A stretch of DNA of 64,000 nt from Aliiglaciecola sp. 3_MG-2023 (GCF_030548205.1 NZ_JAUORV010000014.1:62001-126000), one strand, 5' to 3'; positions 1 through 9,451 are shown, numbered from the stretch's first letter. Numbers and translations are program-made. Notes: generated by a model from the letters alone, not told the origin.

Positions 1-522
1 ATTAAATTGACCCACTCCCCATGGCACTTCAAATCCATCAATGGGAACCCCAAAATCATTCTGTAGTGAGAGTGCTTGAACTGCTAACATTGCACTATTG
101 GGAATACTTGACCACAAATTACCAAGTAACAGTTCTTGTTGTTTCAAAAAACTGAAATTTTCGCCGTTTATCCACAGCAAGTCGATGGCACTTTGCTTAC
201 CAGACTCAGCTTTCAAGCGGCTCACCGCTTCGCTAATATCAGCTACTTTGACATGTCGCAAACGTACCTTATAACGACTGGCAATTTCCTTCGCGGCCCA
301 GCGCAGGTAGTCATTAACCGGTTTTGAGCCGCCCCAAGCGTAAAAGTAAACTGTTTCACCACGCGCGTCAGATAAGATTTTTTGCCATTGTGGACTTGCT
401 GTCATATTCGCGGCGTTGTCCCGTTGAGTTTCTTGCCCGTGGGCCAACGGCATTAAACTGGCTAACATCAGCAATATTATCGCTATTGATAGGTAAGCTC
501 TGTTAATAATAGATACCATCAT
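1..522 (-). CDS. ABC transporter periplasmic substrate-binding protein, YnjB-like (3' part outside window)
   Basis: Translating the minus strand from the ATG at 520-522 gives an open frame of 174 codons that runs off the left edge. It starts with a hydrophobic signal peptide ending near ALAHGQ or PLAHG, followed by a typical binding-protein body. The segments LLWINGENF, LKQQELLLGNLW, the proline-rich FGVPIDG and FEVPWGVGQ are characteristic of the YnjB family of ABC solute-binding proteins (E. coli ynjBCD locus, substrate not established). The start codon lies one base after the stop of the upstream DUF547 gene, so the two are almost certainly co-transcribed. Membrane and ATPase partners would be expected beyond the left edge. 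Family call is confident, substrate is unknown. Confidence 0.8.
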   Translation of the reverse strand, partial: MMVSIINRAYLSIAIILLMLASLMPLAHGQETQRDNAANMTASPQWQKILSDARGETVYFYAWGGSKPVNDYLRWAAKEIASRYKVRLRHVKVADISEAVSRLKAESGKQSAIDLLWINGENFSFLKQQELLLGNLWSSIPNSAMLAVQALSLQNDFGVPIDGFEVPWGVGQFN

Positions 523-523
523 G

Positions 524-1420
524 TTAAAAGTTGGCCACGTCATTTAAACGCCAGTCATAATCTTTAAATGTAATGGGGTAGTTGGCGTTTTTAATGATAT
601 TACGTTTAGTCTCTGCATCATTGTCACTGCTCACAAGGGCGTCACTGTCCACAAGGGCATCACTATAAACCCTAAGCACGTCGTATAATGAGTTAAACCC
701 TTGTTGACCTTTTTCAAAATCTTCACGGTACCACTTAAAAATCGAAGAAAGGGACGCTTCACCTTTTTGACCTTTTAAGATGATCCCATTGCGGCTATTA
801 TCCGCTAAAAATAGATGCATCTGATTGTCTAATTGTGTGTTTAACTTATCGGCTGTAAACGCTTCATTTCGAAGGGGAGGGCATGATACCGCAGCACACA
901 CTAATGCTGCATGAATACGTGGTTCTTTGAACCATTTACGGATCATTTCATGCTCAATGTCGTCTAAATTATGTTTTTTGTTAAAAAGCATAAAAAACTT
1001 TTTTTCCCAAGGTGAACTAAAAAGTGAACCTAAGTCACGAATAGATTCTGCATCACCTTGTTTAAATTCATCCCAATTATCAACAATCAGCTTTAGGGTA
1101 AACCCATTGTATGCGTTGATTAAAAAACTCAATTGTTGTTGCGTATCCCAATCATCATATTGGCTTTTAGTGACAATTGAAAATCCCGTTAAAGCGTCTT
1201 CTAAAATCTCTTTTTTCAACACTAATTGTTGGTATTTCACTCTGCTTTGTTTTTTGTCATCGGAGACTTGTACAACCTGCGCTAACAATTGATTGTAACT
1301 ATCGTAACGATGATCAAAGTCAGCAGCCTGTGATTTTACACAAATTAAAACAGTAAATATGGTGCCAGCCAAAACACTGTTGGTAACCATTACTTTGATT
1401 TTACTTAAAAACGTAAACAT
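524..1420 (-). CDS. DUF547 domain secreted protein
   Basis: A 298-residue protein with an N-terminal signal peptide (hydrophobic stretch ending near CVKSQA) and a DUF547 domain. Visible family marks are the FLINAYNGFTLKLI segment, CAAVSCPPLRNEAF and a C-terminal YDWRLND. DUF547 proteins are secreted or periplasmic and often have a cysteine-protease-like fold; their reaction is unknown. I prefer the ATG at 1420 over the upstream ATG at 1471 because it places the signal peptide at the N-terminus and has a GGAAAA stretch just upstream. Near the C-terminus an 18-bp unit is tandemly repeated (SDALVD then SDALVS, about 629-670), a small in-frame expansion. It lies directly upstream of the ynjB-like gene. 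Confidence 0.8.
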   Translation of the reverse strand: MFTFLSKIKVMVTNSVLAGTIFTVLICVKSQAADFDHRYDSYNQLLAQVVQVSDDKKQSRVKYQQLVLKKEILEDALTGFSIVTKSQYDDWDTQQQLSFLINAYNGFTLKLIVDNWDEFKQGDAESIRDLGSLFSSPWEKKFFMLFNKKHNLDDIEHEMIRKWFKEPRIHAALVCAAVSCPPLRNEAFTADKLNTQLDNQMHLFLADNSRNGIILKGQKGEASLSSIFKWYREDFEKGQQGFNSLYDVLRVYSDALVDSDALVSSDNDAETKRNIIKNANYPITFKDYDWRLNDVANF

Positions 1421-1475
1421 ATCATTTTCCGTTAAATTATCATTTATAAAAATACGAAATAAAGTACACATACTC

Positions 1476-1501
1476 TGTGGTTAACTTGGTAATTAACCAC
1501 A
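1476..1501. repeat. Inverted repeat between flavoprotein and DUF547 genes
   Basis: Perfect 9-bp arms TGTGGTTAA (1476-1484) and TTAACCACA (1493-1501) with an 8-base spacer. On the minus strand it sits after the flavoprotein stop and before the DUF547 gene. There is no T-run behind it, so it may be an operator or a weak transcript-end hairpin. Confidence 0.45.
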
Positions 1502-1603
1502 AGGTTATAATTGCCTCGGTGAGCAGAATAGGGGCGAAGGCAAGCGTCGCAAAATTTAGTTAGATGCTCGCACTAAAACAACCTTATCACCCCATTGGTT
1601 AAG

Positions 1604-3745
1604 CTATTTACGTCGCCACGTGTGAAAACGCTCAACGAAAGCCAGTAGTTTTTGAGGTGCGTTATTTTTCTTCCAATTTCCTGCAACGTTTTTATTCGCT
1701 TCTGCCATCGTAGGATAGATGTGAATAGTACCCAAAAGTTTATTTAGACCTAATCCATGTTTCATGGCTAAAACAAACTCGGCTAATAGTTCGCCGGCAT
1801 TTGCACCTACAATGGTGGCTCCCAGAATTTTGTCTTTTCCAGGTTTAGTCAACACTTTAACAAAGCCTCGTGCGTGATCATCAGCCAACGCGCGGTCTAG
1901 GCCGCCAATATCATAGCGAGTCACTTCAACTTCAATACCTTTTTCTTTTGCGGCTACTTCATTTAGGCCTACTGTAGCAATTTCTGGTTCAGCGAAGGTT
2001 GCCCAAGGGATAACACTATAATCCACTTTAAAGACTTTAAATGGTCTAAACAACGCATTTACAGCGGCATACCATGCTTGATGGCTTGCCGTGTGAGTGA
2101 ACTGATATGGACCTGCAACGTCACCGGCCGCTAAAATATTAGGATACTTAGTCTGTAAAAAGTCATTAGTGATGATAGTACGGTCTGTCTCGATGCCCAG
2201 TTTATCTAATCCAAACCCTGTTAAGTTCGCTTGACGGCCAACAGCTACTAAAATTTTATCAAATGGAATACGTTCTTGTTTACCTTCAAATTCAACAACT
2301 AACACATTTCCTTCGGTGCTGGTTTCAACTGCCATAGCACTGGTATTCAGGCGTAAATCGATACCATCTTTTTCAAGCTGAATTTGCAAATGCTTAGCCG
2401 CATCTGGATCTTCTTTACTTAACACCTGGTCGCCACGTTCTATTTGGGTCACATGGGTGCCTAAGCGACCAAACGCTTGTGATAATTCACAACCAATTGG
2501 ACCTCCACCAAGCACAATTAGGCGTTTAGGTTGTTCTTGGATCTCCCAAAGATTATCAGCCGTTAAATAATCAATCTCTTTCAAACCTGGAATGTCAGGT
2601 ACAAAAGCGCGAGCTCCGGTAGCAATTACAATATTGCGAGTGGTCAGAGATTGCACTCCATCTGCGGTTTGAATATCCACCTGCCAAGGCGAAACGATTG
2701 TGGCATCGCCGATAGCAACATTCACGCCCAATGACTCGTATCGCTCTACAGAATCATGGGGCTCGATAGATTTTATGACACTGTGAACTTTGTTCATCAC
2801 CGCTTTAAAATCTACTTTGGGTGCATCGTAGGTTACGCCGGCATTTTGTGATGTGTGATGAATGTGCGCTAATTTACTTGCATGTAATAAACTTTTAGAT
2901 GGCACACAACCAGTATTTAGACAATCGCCGCCCATTTTATGACGTTCAACTAAGGTTACTTTTGCTTTGATGGCAGCAGCAATATAGGCGGTAACTAAAC
3001 CGGCAGAGCCTGCTCCAATCACAACCAGATTACGATCGAATGTTTTGGGTTTTTTCCAACCTTTATATACCCGGCGCTGCTGCAACGCACTGAGTATAAA
3101 TTTAGCCAGAATAGGGAAGATACCTAACAGCACAAAGGATAAAATCAGATCACCGGAAATAATGTCAGACAATTGATTAATTTCAACTAGCTGGGTACCG
3201 GCATTTACGTATACAGCTGTACCAATTAACATACCGACTTGGCTAACCCAGTAGTAAGTCCAGGTTTTGATACTGGTAACACCCATTACTAAGTTAATGA
3301 TGAAGAAAGGAAAAAGTGGTACTAAACGCAAACTTAGCAGATAAAAAGCACCGTCTTTTTCGATTCCTTTATCGATAGACTCCAGCTTTTTCGAGAAGGT
3401 GCTTTTAACCCAATCTCGCAATAAAAAACGGGATGCTAAGAATGCGAGAGTCGCGCCGATACTTGAAGCGAATGATGCAAGTAACAATCCCCATCCGAAG
3501 CCAAATAATGCGCCCGCGCCTAGTGTAAGAATGGCTGCACCTGGCACGCTTAACGCAGTAGCGACTGCATATATAATTAAATAGCCAAAAAATGCCACTA
3601 ACCAGTTAGCTTCAATGTATCCAGCCAATGCTTGTTGATTGCTCTTTAAGCTTTCAAGGGTGAGGTATTGGTTAAGATCAAAGATAAAAAAGCTAGCAAT
3701 TAATGCAGCAATGACAATGATCAATATTACACGTTTACTGTTCAT
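1604..3745 (-). CDS. TVP38/TMEM64 membrane domain fused to mercuric-reductase-like FAD disulfide oxidoreductase
   Basis: A 713-residue two-part protein. Residues about 1-225 are a TVP38/TMEM64 (SNARE-associated, DedA-like) membrane domain with several hydrophobic helices. Residues about 235-700 are a class I pyridine nucleotide-disulfide oxidoreductase: FAD-binding GAGSAG at 244-249, a redox-active pair C275/C280 in GGDCLNTGCVPSK, a second dinucleotide site in VLGGGPIGCE and a C-terminal HIYPTMAEA dimerisation/active-site segment. The mercury-binding N-terminal HMA domain and C-terminal Cys pair of true MerA are absent, so mercury reduction is not supported. This fusion is a known architecture; the domain pairing suggests a membrane-tethered reductase of unknown substrate. 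It follows the TonB receptor by 7 bp, so they form an operon. Confidence 0.88.
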   Translation of the reverse strand: MNSKRVILIIVIAALIASFFIFDLNQYLTLESLKSNQQALAGYIEANWLVAFFGYLIIYAVATALSVPGAAILTLGAGALFGFGWGLLLASFASSIGATLAFLASRFLLRDWVKSTFSKKLESIDKGIEKDGAFYLLSLRLVPLFPFFIINLVMGVTSIKTWTYYWVSQVGMLIGTAVYVNAGTQLVEINQLSDIISGDLILSFVLLGIFPILAKFILSALQQRRVYKGWKKPKTFDRNLVVIGAGSAGLVTAYIAAAIKAKVTLVERHKMGGDCLNTGCVPSKSLLHASKLAHIHHTSQNAGVTYDAPKVDFKAVMNKVHSVIKSIEPHDSVERYESLGVNVAIGDATIVSPWQVDIQTADGVQSLTTRNIVIATGARAFVPDIPGLKEIDYLTADNLWEIQEQPKRLIVLGGGPIGCELSQAFGRLGTHVTQIERGDQVLSKEDPDAAKHLQIQLEKDGIDLRLNTSAMAVETSTEGNVLVVEFEGKQERIPFDKILVAVGRQANLTGFGLDKLGIETDRTIITNDFLQTKYPNILAAGDVAGPYQFTHTASHQAWYAAVNALFRPFKVFKVDYSVIPWATFAEPEIATVGLNEVAAKEKGIEVEVTRYDIGGLDRALADDHARGFVKVLTKPGKDKILGATIVGANAGELLAEFVLAMKHGLGLNKLLGTIHIYPTMAEANKNVAGNWKKNNAPQKLLAFVERFHTWRRK

Positions 3746-3752
3746 GTGGTGT

Positions 3753-6098
3753 TTAAGCCTTAAAATTGTATGTATAAGTTAACTGAACATTTCTCGGAAG
3801 TTCAGGGAAAACTAAAGTTGAACCAAAATAGCCGCCTTCAAATACCGGGCGCCAGTTTTTTTCATCGGTTAAATTACGCACTTCTAAGCGCAAACTCGAT
3901 TGCTCTGTCAGCGCAATATTAGTATTCAAGTTAATGGTTATTTGGTCGCGTATTAACACGGTTGCGAGGTAATCCAGAGGATAGCTTTTAGTATAAATGG
4001 CAGAGCCAGAGACATCCCAATTATCCAATATTTGATATCCAGCATTGATGGAAACTGCTTGCTGCGGAATCCCTTGTACTGGTTGATTTGATGGGGCAAA
4101 ACCCGCGAAGTTAGGAGCGCCTATGCCGGTGCCTTGAATAATATCAGGTCGCGAGTTGTCGAACGCATCAGCTACTTGTTGAGAGTCTTGGGCACTGGCG
4201 GAGTTATCGTAGCGAGCATCTAAATAGCTGTATCCAAGGTTAGCCCAAAACACCTTTCCTTGATAAAACACTTGAGCTTCAAAACCCTTGGCGATTATCC
4301 CTGTATTGCTACCGTCTCGGTTGCGTAAACTGCGAGATTGTTCAAATATTGAGGCATCAGCATACCAAGGTGTATCAGCAGGAGAGTATTTAAAGCCAAC
4401 CTCATAAAGTGTATTTTCGGTTGCAAAGTTCAAAGGATTAATTTTATTGTCTGCACCTAAAACGGTTCCGCCGCCCATACTGTTAGAGGTTGCTTCGTTA
4501 TAACTATAAGTAGCGTAAGACACCACAGAGTCAGTTACTTTAAAGCGTGCTGAGGCCGAGCCAGAGTATAACCAAGTAGAGAATGAGTCTTGGGCTGCTA
4601 TTTGCCCTGATGGTGCCAGCGCATCTCTGGCCTGAACATTGTAGTGATCGGCTCGGATGCCGACGGTGGTGCTAAAGCGATCGTTCCAATCACTTTCCTG
4701 TTCCACAAATAAACCCGTTTGCCACGTTGTCGAATCAGTGGTGTCAGATAACGAAAAGTCATTTGAACCATCGCCATCAATATCGTAATTAGCACCGGGA
4801 GACACAAAAACCCCAGGTCTTAACTCAACTAATCGTGCTTTTTGCGCGTCAGTTAGCGGAATTCGACGTTGTTCGATACTGCCAAGTAAATCAATAGGCA
4901 AGTCGGCTTCGGTGGTAAATTGACTATATCCCAATACATTGTTGTAACGTATGTCAATCCCCCAAGTTGTTTGTTGCTCTGCATCCCAAATGGAGTGAAT
5001 CTCAGTACGGTTTTGCGCAGTTTTTGCACCATCAATAATCTCCACAAAACTGTTTTGGGCAATCTCTTCGCGGTCTAAATATTGAAAGTAGCTTCGGTTG
5101 GTTAAACTATGGATTGAATTTAATTCTCGCAGGTAAGTACTATGCAAAACAAATGTTTGTGCATTATTGATGTTGTCGGGATCAGTTAACACCGTGCTAC
5201 GAGGAATTGCCACTTCACCCGTTGGTGACACAACGGCGAATGCACCAGGGATGTCTGAACCATTAGGTTGAATACCTTGCCCGGTAATATATAAACCATT
5301 GTCTATCAAGTTTTGGGTAGGACGGTTAATACCTGCATTGTCAGTGAAATCCACGTCATAATATTCGAAACTAATATCCCAGCTAGATTTGTCATCAGGC
5401 AGCAAGCGCAACGTCACGAATAAATCTTCACTCTGAAATCCGCTGTAGTCGAAATAACTATCATTGTTGATATACTCAGCGCTTACGCGAATCCCGCTTT
5501 TACCTTCTTCAATGGCGGTATTTATATCTAACTGAGCACGATAATGTTGCCAACTTCCTGCATTAGCCTGAACTTTGATATCGGTACCAGATAAAGAAGC
5601 CACTTTATTGTTTAGATTAACAAAACCGCCGTTTCTTTGACTTGAGCCTAAAATGACAGAAGGGGCACCTTTTACTACGTCGATTTGGCCGACACTGTTA
5701 AAAGACAGGGGGATACCAAAGCCGTTGTTACCTGCTTGACGTCGCATACCTTGTTGAAATAATTCACCTAGCTGGCCACGAATCGTCGGTAAACTTGGCG
5801 CCCCAAAACCACTTGCTGAATAAGTATTTGGCACTAACGTCAGCACGTCTTGCAAGTCATCAATAGACAATTGCTCTAACATATCCTCAGAAATAGATGA
5901 TATTGAGCGAGCAATTTCCGTTAAGTTTTTATCTTTCCCGAATGGACCATCGATGACCGCGTTCTTAGGTGATAAAACAAGGGCTGGCTGCACTTCGCCT
6001 GTCACTATTACATGTTCAATATTATTGTCTTGAGCTGCAACGGGGTAGGTCATAATCAAACTAACACCGACTAACAACTGCTGTGATTTGGTTACCAT
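3753..6098 (-). CDS. TonB-dependent outer-membrane receptor (siderophore-receptor type)
   Basis: A 781-residue receptor: signal peptide ending near PVAAQ, a TonB-box-like EHVIVTG at about residues 28-34, a plug domain with TIRGQLGELFQQGMRR and VDVVKGAPSVILG-like motifs (here IDVVKGAPSVILGSS), and a 22-strand-type barrel ending in the aromatic signature TYTYNFKA. The plug pattern resembles siderophore receptors, but no Fur box was identified upstream and the substrate cannot be read from sequence. It is the first gene of a two-gene unit with the TVP38/flavoprotein fusion, which raises the possibility that the flavoprotein acts on the imported ligand (inference). Confidence 0.85.
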   Translation of the reverse strand: MVTKSQQLLVGVSLIMTYPVAAQDNNIEHVIVTGEVQPALVLSPKNAVIDGPFGKDKNLTEIARSISSISEDMLEQLSIDDLQDVLTLVPNTYSASGFGAPSLPTIRGQLGELFQQGMRRQAGNNGFGIPLSFNSVGQIDVVKGAPSVILGSSQRNGGFVNLNNKVASLSGTDIKVQANAGSWQHYRAQLDINTAIEEGKSGIRVSAEYINNDSYFDYSGFQSEDLFVTLRLLPDDKSSWDISFEYYDVDFTDNAGINRPTQNLIDNGLYITGQGIQPNGSDIPGAFAVVSPTGEVAIPRSTVLTDPDNINNAQTFVLHSTYLRELNSIHSLTNRSYFQYLDREEIAQNSFVEIIDGAKTAQNRTEIHSIWDAEQQTTWGIDIRYNNVLGYSQFTTEADLPIDLLGSIEQRRIPLTDAQKARLVELRPGVFVSPGANYDIDGDGSNDFSLSDTTDSTTWQTGLFVEQESDWNDRFSTTVGIRADHYNVQARDALAPSGQIAAQDSFSTWLYSGSASARFKVTDSVVSYATYSYNEATSNSMGGGTVLGADNKINPLNFATENTLYEVGFKYSPADTPWYADASIFEQSRSLRNRDGSNTGIIAKGFEAQVFYQGKVFWANLGYSYLDARYDNSASAQDSQQVADAFDNSRPDIIQGTGIGAPNFAGFAPSNQPVQGIPQQAVSINAGYQILDNWDVSGSAIYTKSYPLDYLATVLIRDQITINLNTNIALTEQSSLRLEVRNLTDEKNWRPVFEGGYFGSTLVFPELPRNVQLTYTYNFKA

Positions 6099-6505
6099 TG
6101 CTGTTCCTAAAATTAATCACTCTGAGCCTAAAGACCTAGCTGTGCCGATTTTTATTGCACACTTATTACAAATAAATTGAGATTTAGTTATTTATATAAA
6201 CATTAATTATGGTTTACCCAGAGTGATAAAAAATGCTTCAGCACTTTTTCATCGTATAAGTGCTTTCTCTACTTCCGCTTTATACCAACAGAACTTCATG
6301 TTGTTGGTCTCTATATATGTATTATCCACCGAGAAAGTTCTAAACAACTAAAAAAAGCTGAAAGAAAATTTAGAAGAGTCGGTCTGATGATATTCCTGAT
6401 CTTAGGTAACGGCGCTAGAAAGGCTGAAATCTCATCTAGGTCAATCGTTGCGTCGACTAGAGACGTTAAATAAAAAATAATTAACTGAGTTACTAAGGAA
6501 TTTAA
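6099..6505. other. Intergenic region between divergent TonB receptor and DoxX-like gene
   Basis: This 407-bp stretch separates two divergent genes and must hold both promoters. I see two short inverted repeats: GCACTT/AAGTGC (6241-6263) and ACCAACA/TGTTGGT (6284-6308). A ribosome-binding AAGGAATTTAA precedes the ATG at 6506. No convincing Fur box, small gene or RNA was recognised. Confidence 0.4.
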
Positions 6506-6928
6506 ATGAGTGAAGTACTTCCTAACGAAATTCGCAGCCGCTTACAGTGGTCGCTTTTAGCAATGAGACTAGGCGTTTTCTTAGTCATGTTTGTTTGGAC
6601 ATTGGATAAATTTATTAATCCAGGGCACAGCATTAGAATTTTTGAGAAATTTTATTCAATTCCCGGTATGGGCGAAACTGTGGCTTATATCTTAGGGGCA
6701 TTGCAGCTTTTACTGGTCATAGCATTTGTCGCTGGTGTGAAAAAGCGTATCACCTACGGTCTGATATTTTTGCTTCACGGAGGATCGACGTTATCAGCCA
6801 TGAATCAATACTTAGACCCATTCAATAACTTATTATTCTTTGCAGCATGGCCAATGTGGGCAGCGTGTTTCGCACTATATTTATTGCGCACTGAAGATAC
6901 TAAATTTACCCTGGCCAAATTCTCCTAA
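6506..6928 (+). CDS. Small four-helix integral membrane protein, DoxX-like
   Basis: A 140-residue protein with about four hydrophobic helices and a layout like the DoxX/DoxD family: RLGVFLVMFVWTLDKFINP near the N-terminus, a second and third helix around residues 55-95, and a last helix before a short charged tail. The start is set by AAGGAATTTAA upstream of the ATG. DoxX-like proteins are inner-membrane proteins linked to quinone or redox stress in some bacteria; no active-site residues can be claimed here. It stands alone with its own terminator. Confidence 0.6.
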   Translation: MSEVLPNEIRSRLQWSLLAMRLGVFLVMFVWTLDKFINPGHSIRIFEKFYSIPGMGETVAYILGALQLLLVIAFVAGVKKRITYGLIFLLHGGSTLSAMNQYLDPFNNLLFFAAWPMWAACFALYLLRTEDTKFTLAKFS

Positions 6929-6950
6929 TACCGCTCTATTCTCGATTCAT

Positions 6951-6980
6951 GCTAAGTTGCCGGCTCGGCGACTTAGCTTT
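6951..6980 (+). terminator. Intrinsic terminator after the DoxX-like gene
   Basis: GCTAAGT (6951-6957) pairs with ACTTAGC (6971-6977), and the stem continues inward with GCCG/CGGC around a GCT loop, giving a near-perfect 12-bp hairpin followed by a short T-run. Confidence 0.7.
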
Positions 6981-7089
6981 CATTTAGGCTGTTTGTTTCC
7001 GCGCCCAGCATTGTTAAGTTAACTTGGCGTAGATTATTCTATCGTGACAAATAACAGTAAAGCCAAGACCCTATTGATAACGCCAATAT

Positions 7090-8892
7090 TTAGCAAACCC
7101 TTGGCCGACTTTGGTTACGGCCGTTCGCTTTGGCAATATAAAGTTGTTGGTCAGCCTGACTAAGCAGTGATTTGCGATCGTCCTCAAGGGTGGGAACCAT
7201 AGACGCAAACCCCACACTTAAGGTTATATACGGAAAGTTCTGTTGATCATCACGGGGGATATTTTCTGCAATTACGGCTTTGCGGATTCTTTCTGCGATT
7301 TCCCAAGCACCTTTTTCGTCAGTTTGCGGTAAGACTAATATAAATTCTTCGCCGCCATAACGAGCCAGTAAGTCGGTCGGACGCTTAATTTGCTTGAGAA
7401 TACTACTAGCGACCCGGATCAGTGCCGCATCTCCTTTTTGATGACCGTAATTATCATTGAATGCTTTAAATTGATCAACGTCACATAAGATAAGTGCGAT
7501 TGGCGATTGTTGACGCTGGGCCAAAGCCCATTGAAGTCGGTAGGTTTCATCAAAAACTCTTCGATTAGCAATTCCGGTCAAGGGATCTTTCTGAGATAGT
7601 GCTAATAAACGAACGTTGGCTTTTTCGAGCTCTGTTGTGCGCTGGACTACACGTTGTTCAAGTTGAGTAATGGAGACAATTTGGGCACTTGCTAAACGGG
7701 CCAAGCTTGAAGATAAACGCCTCACTTCGGGTATAAAACTATGTTGGAAAGGCGCTTTTTCCAATTCGTCTAACGCGCCATCTAAGGCCATTTTACTGAT
7801 GTTCTCAATGGGCTTGGCAATCAGCTTTGTCACTGCCGCACCTAAAGCAATCATCCCTAATAAAGTGGCTAAGATCAGAATAATGGTATCGGAAGTTTTT
7901 CCTTTAATCACGGATATGGTCACGTCAAGGGGTTGTAGAACTGCCAGCTTCCATACTTTCCCATAACCTAACTGAATGTCTTTTGAGGTGACAACGTAAT
8001 CGCGATTATTCAACTCTATGAGTTCTTCAGAAGAGCCCAGATGAAGGAATGCTGCCAAGTCATTTAGTAAGGTATTTGGATGATTGCTTAAGGTGAAACG
8101 TGTATTGGTTAACGGATTGGCGACCAAGTAATCTTCCTTCGTTGAAGCAAGCAGGGTTCCGTCTTGTTCAAACAAAAAAGCGATGCTCTGGTTGTTCAAT
8201 TTGAGTTTATTAATGTATTCACTTAAGCGATTGAGGCTCATATCAACCGCTGCTACGGCAATGGGTTCATTTTGTTCATTTCTTATCGCCCGTGAAAAAC
8301 TAATTGCGTACTTTTTACCTTCAAGATATTGGTAAACCTTGCCCCAACATGGGGTCTGTGGTTGTGTGATGGCACAACGCATAAAGGGGCGTAAGCGGGG
8401 ATCGTAAAAGCCAATATCTTTATGCAGTTCACTGGGCAAATCTTGCTTATTTAACGAATACCCTTGCAAATGCATTTCATCATTCATCAAGTTGGTGGCT
8501 ATTTCTAGAGTACTACTATTTTGCGGGGGTCTGGAGGCTGCGATATAGCCACCATCATTGAATGCCAGAGTTACAAAGTTGAGTTGATCAGACTGACGTA
8601 ATTGATTTAATAGCCAAGGAGAGTTGCTAAGGGGGTCATCGCTGGAGAGTACGCCTTTTTTTAATGCTTGGGCATTATTTAACACCAAGGTAGGCATTAG
8701 CTCCATGGTATTATTTATGTAGCTCTCGAGGTGTTGGCTAATTAACTCGTTGAAAGTATGCGCCATTTCTATCGCTACAGCGCGATTATTATTGTAAGAC
8801 ACCCCAGCAAAAATAGCTGTTGCACTAATAAGCAAACAGGTAAAGGGCACTACGATTAAAATACGTAGGGGTAAAGAGCGCGGTATATTCAT
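7090..8892 (-). CDS. Membrane diguanylate cyclase (dCACHE-HAMP-GGDEF)
   Basis: A 600-residue sensor enzyme. An N-terminal membrane helix (about 9-30) is followed by a large periplasmic CACHE-type sensor domain (about 35-325), a second helix (about 330-352), a HAMP-like linker and a C-terminal GGDEF domain that makes cyclic di-GMP from two GTP. The active site reads GGEEF at residues 513-517. The inhibitory I-site RPTD sits at 504-507, exactly five residues before it, so product feedback is expected. DPLTGIANRRVFDE marks the start of the domain. There is no EAL domain. The periplasmic ligand is unknown. It is monocistronic. Confidence 0.92.
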   Translation of the reverse strand: MNIPRSLPLRILIVVPFTCLLISATAIFAGVSYNNNRAVAIEMAHTFNELISQHLESYINNTMELMPTLVLNNAQALKKGVLSSDDPLSNSPWLLNQLRQSDQLNFVTLAFNDGGYIAASRPPQNSSTLEIATNLMNDEMHLQGYSLNKQDLPSELHKDIGFYDPRLRPFMRCAITQPQTPCWGKVYQYLEGKKYAISFSRAIRNEQNEPIAVAAVDMSLNRLSEYINKLKLNNQSIAFLFEQDGTLLASTKEDYLVANPLTNTRFTLSNHPNTLLNDLAAFLHLGSSEELIELNNRDYVVTSKDIQLGYGKVWKLAVLQPLDVTISVIKGKTSDTIILILATLLGMIALGAAVTKLIAKPIENISKMALDGALDELEKAPFQHSFIPEVRRLSSSLARLASAQIVSITQLEQRVVQRTTELEKANVRLLALSQKDPLTGIANRRVFDETYRLQWALAQRQQSPIALILCDVDQFKAFNDNYGHQKGDAALIRVASSILKQIKRPTDLLARYGGEEFILVLPQTDEKGAWEIAERIRKAVIAENIPRDDQQNFPYITLSVGFASMVPTLEDDRKSLLSQADQQLYIAKANGRNQSRPRVC

Positions 8893-9155
8893 AGTAATTT
8901 TTATCTTTGTACAACCAAGCTAAATCTAAAAGGTAATCTATGACAGGAATTCCCTGTATTTACTGCAGATAAGCATAGGGTTCTTGACAGTGTTAATTTC
9001 GTGTCTAAAAACGATAGAATTACTCAAAGGCAAATAGGTTTTGAGGTATTCAGTATGATTGTAATTATTTTACCACTAGATAAATAAGAATAGACAGCAC
9101 AACATGCTTTTTATCAAACCTATGACAAGATACCGTTAGTGGCAGAGTATGGAGC

Positions 9156-9240
9156 GCATTGTTTGGATTGCATCGTTTTGGATTGCATAGTTTTGGCAGT
9201 GTAGTTTCGACAATGTAGATTTGACAGCATTGTTTCGGGC
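9156..9240. repeat. Six-copy degenerate 14-15 bp tandem repeat
   Basis: Units start at 9156, 9170, 9185, 9199, 9213 and 9227 and follow the pattern GCATNGTTTTGGAT with drift. Copies one and two are the most alike (GCATTGTTTGGATT and GCATCGTTTTGGATT); later copies vary at the first and last bases. A minisatellite-like array in non-coding DNA. Confidence 0.65.
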
Positions 9241-9336
9241 CTAAGCACAGTATAAATTTGCGCAATTGAAATTAGGTATTTTTTATTTACACAAAGCCGG
9301 CCATTGCATCAAATTCAAAATAGCTAATATGGCTTT

Positions 9337-9393
9337 TTAATGCAGTTGAAACAGACTATTGTCAGTTAATAAAGTTTTAACTGACTGCATTAA
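9337..9393. repeat. Nested inverted repeat (cruciform-like)
   Basis: Inner perfect arms GTCAGTTAA (9361-9369) and TTAACTGAC (9377-9385) around a 7-base loop; outer arms TTAATGCAGT (9337-9346) and ACTGCATTAA (9384-9393). It lies downstream of the large anchored protein on the minus strand and could end its transcript, though no T-run follows. Confidence 0.5.
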
Positions 9394-9451
9394 CCGTTTT
9401 CCAACGAGATAAATTTTGATTACCAACTTAAACGAAAAATGTCGTTTGAGC

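Larger units (their letters stand above)
8893..9451. other. 559-bp intergenic region with tandem repeat and nested inverted repeat
   Basis: No convincing gene. The region contains a six-copy degenerate tandem repeat (9156-9240) and a nested inverted repeat (9337-9393), both listed separately. A 66-codon minus-strand open frame at 9065-9265 overlaps the repeat and is considered spurious. Confidence 0.5.

Noticed and set aside
1604-3745. Calling the flavoprotein a mercuric reductase (MerA)
   Set aside because: The N-terminal mercury-binding domain and the C-terminal cysteine pair are missing; only the general disulfide-reductase motifs are present.
9065-9265. A 66-codon minus-strand frame in the intergenic region
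   Set aside because: It overlaps the tandem repeat array, has no ribosome-binding site and shows no known domain.
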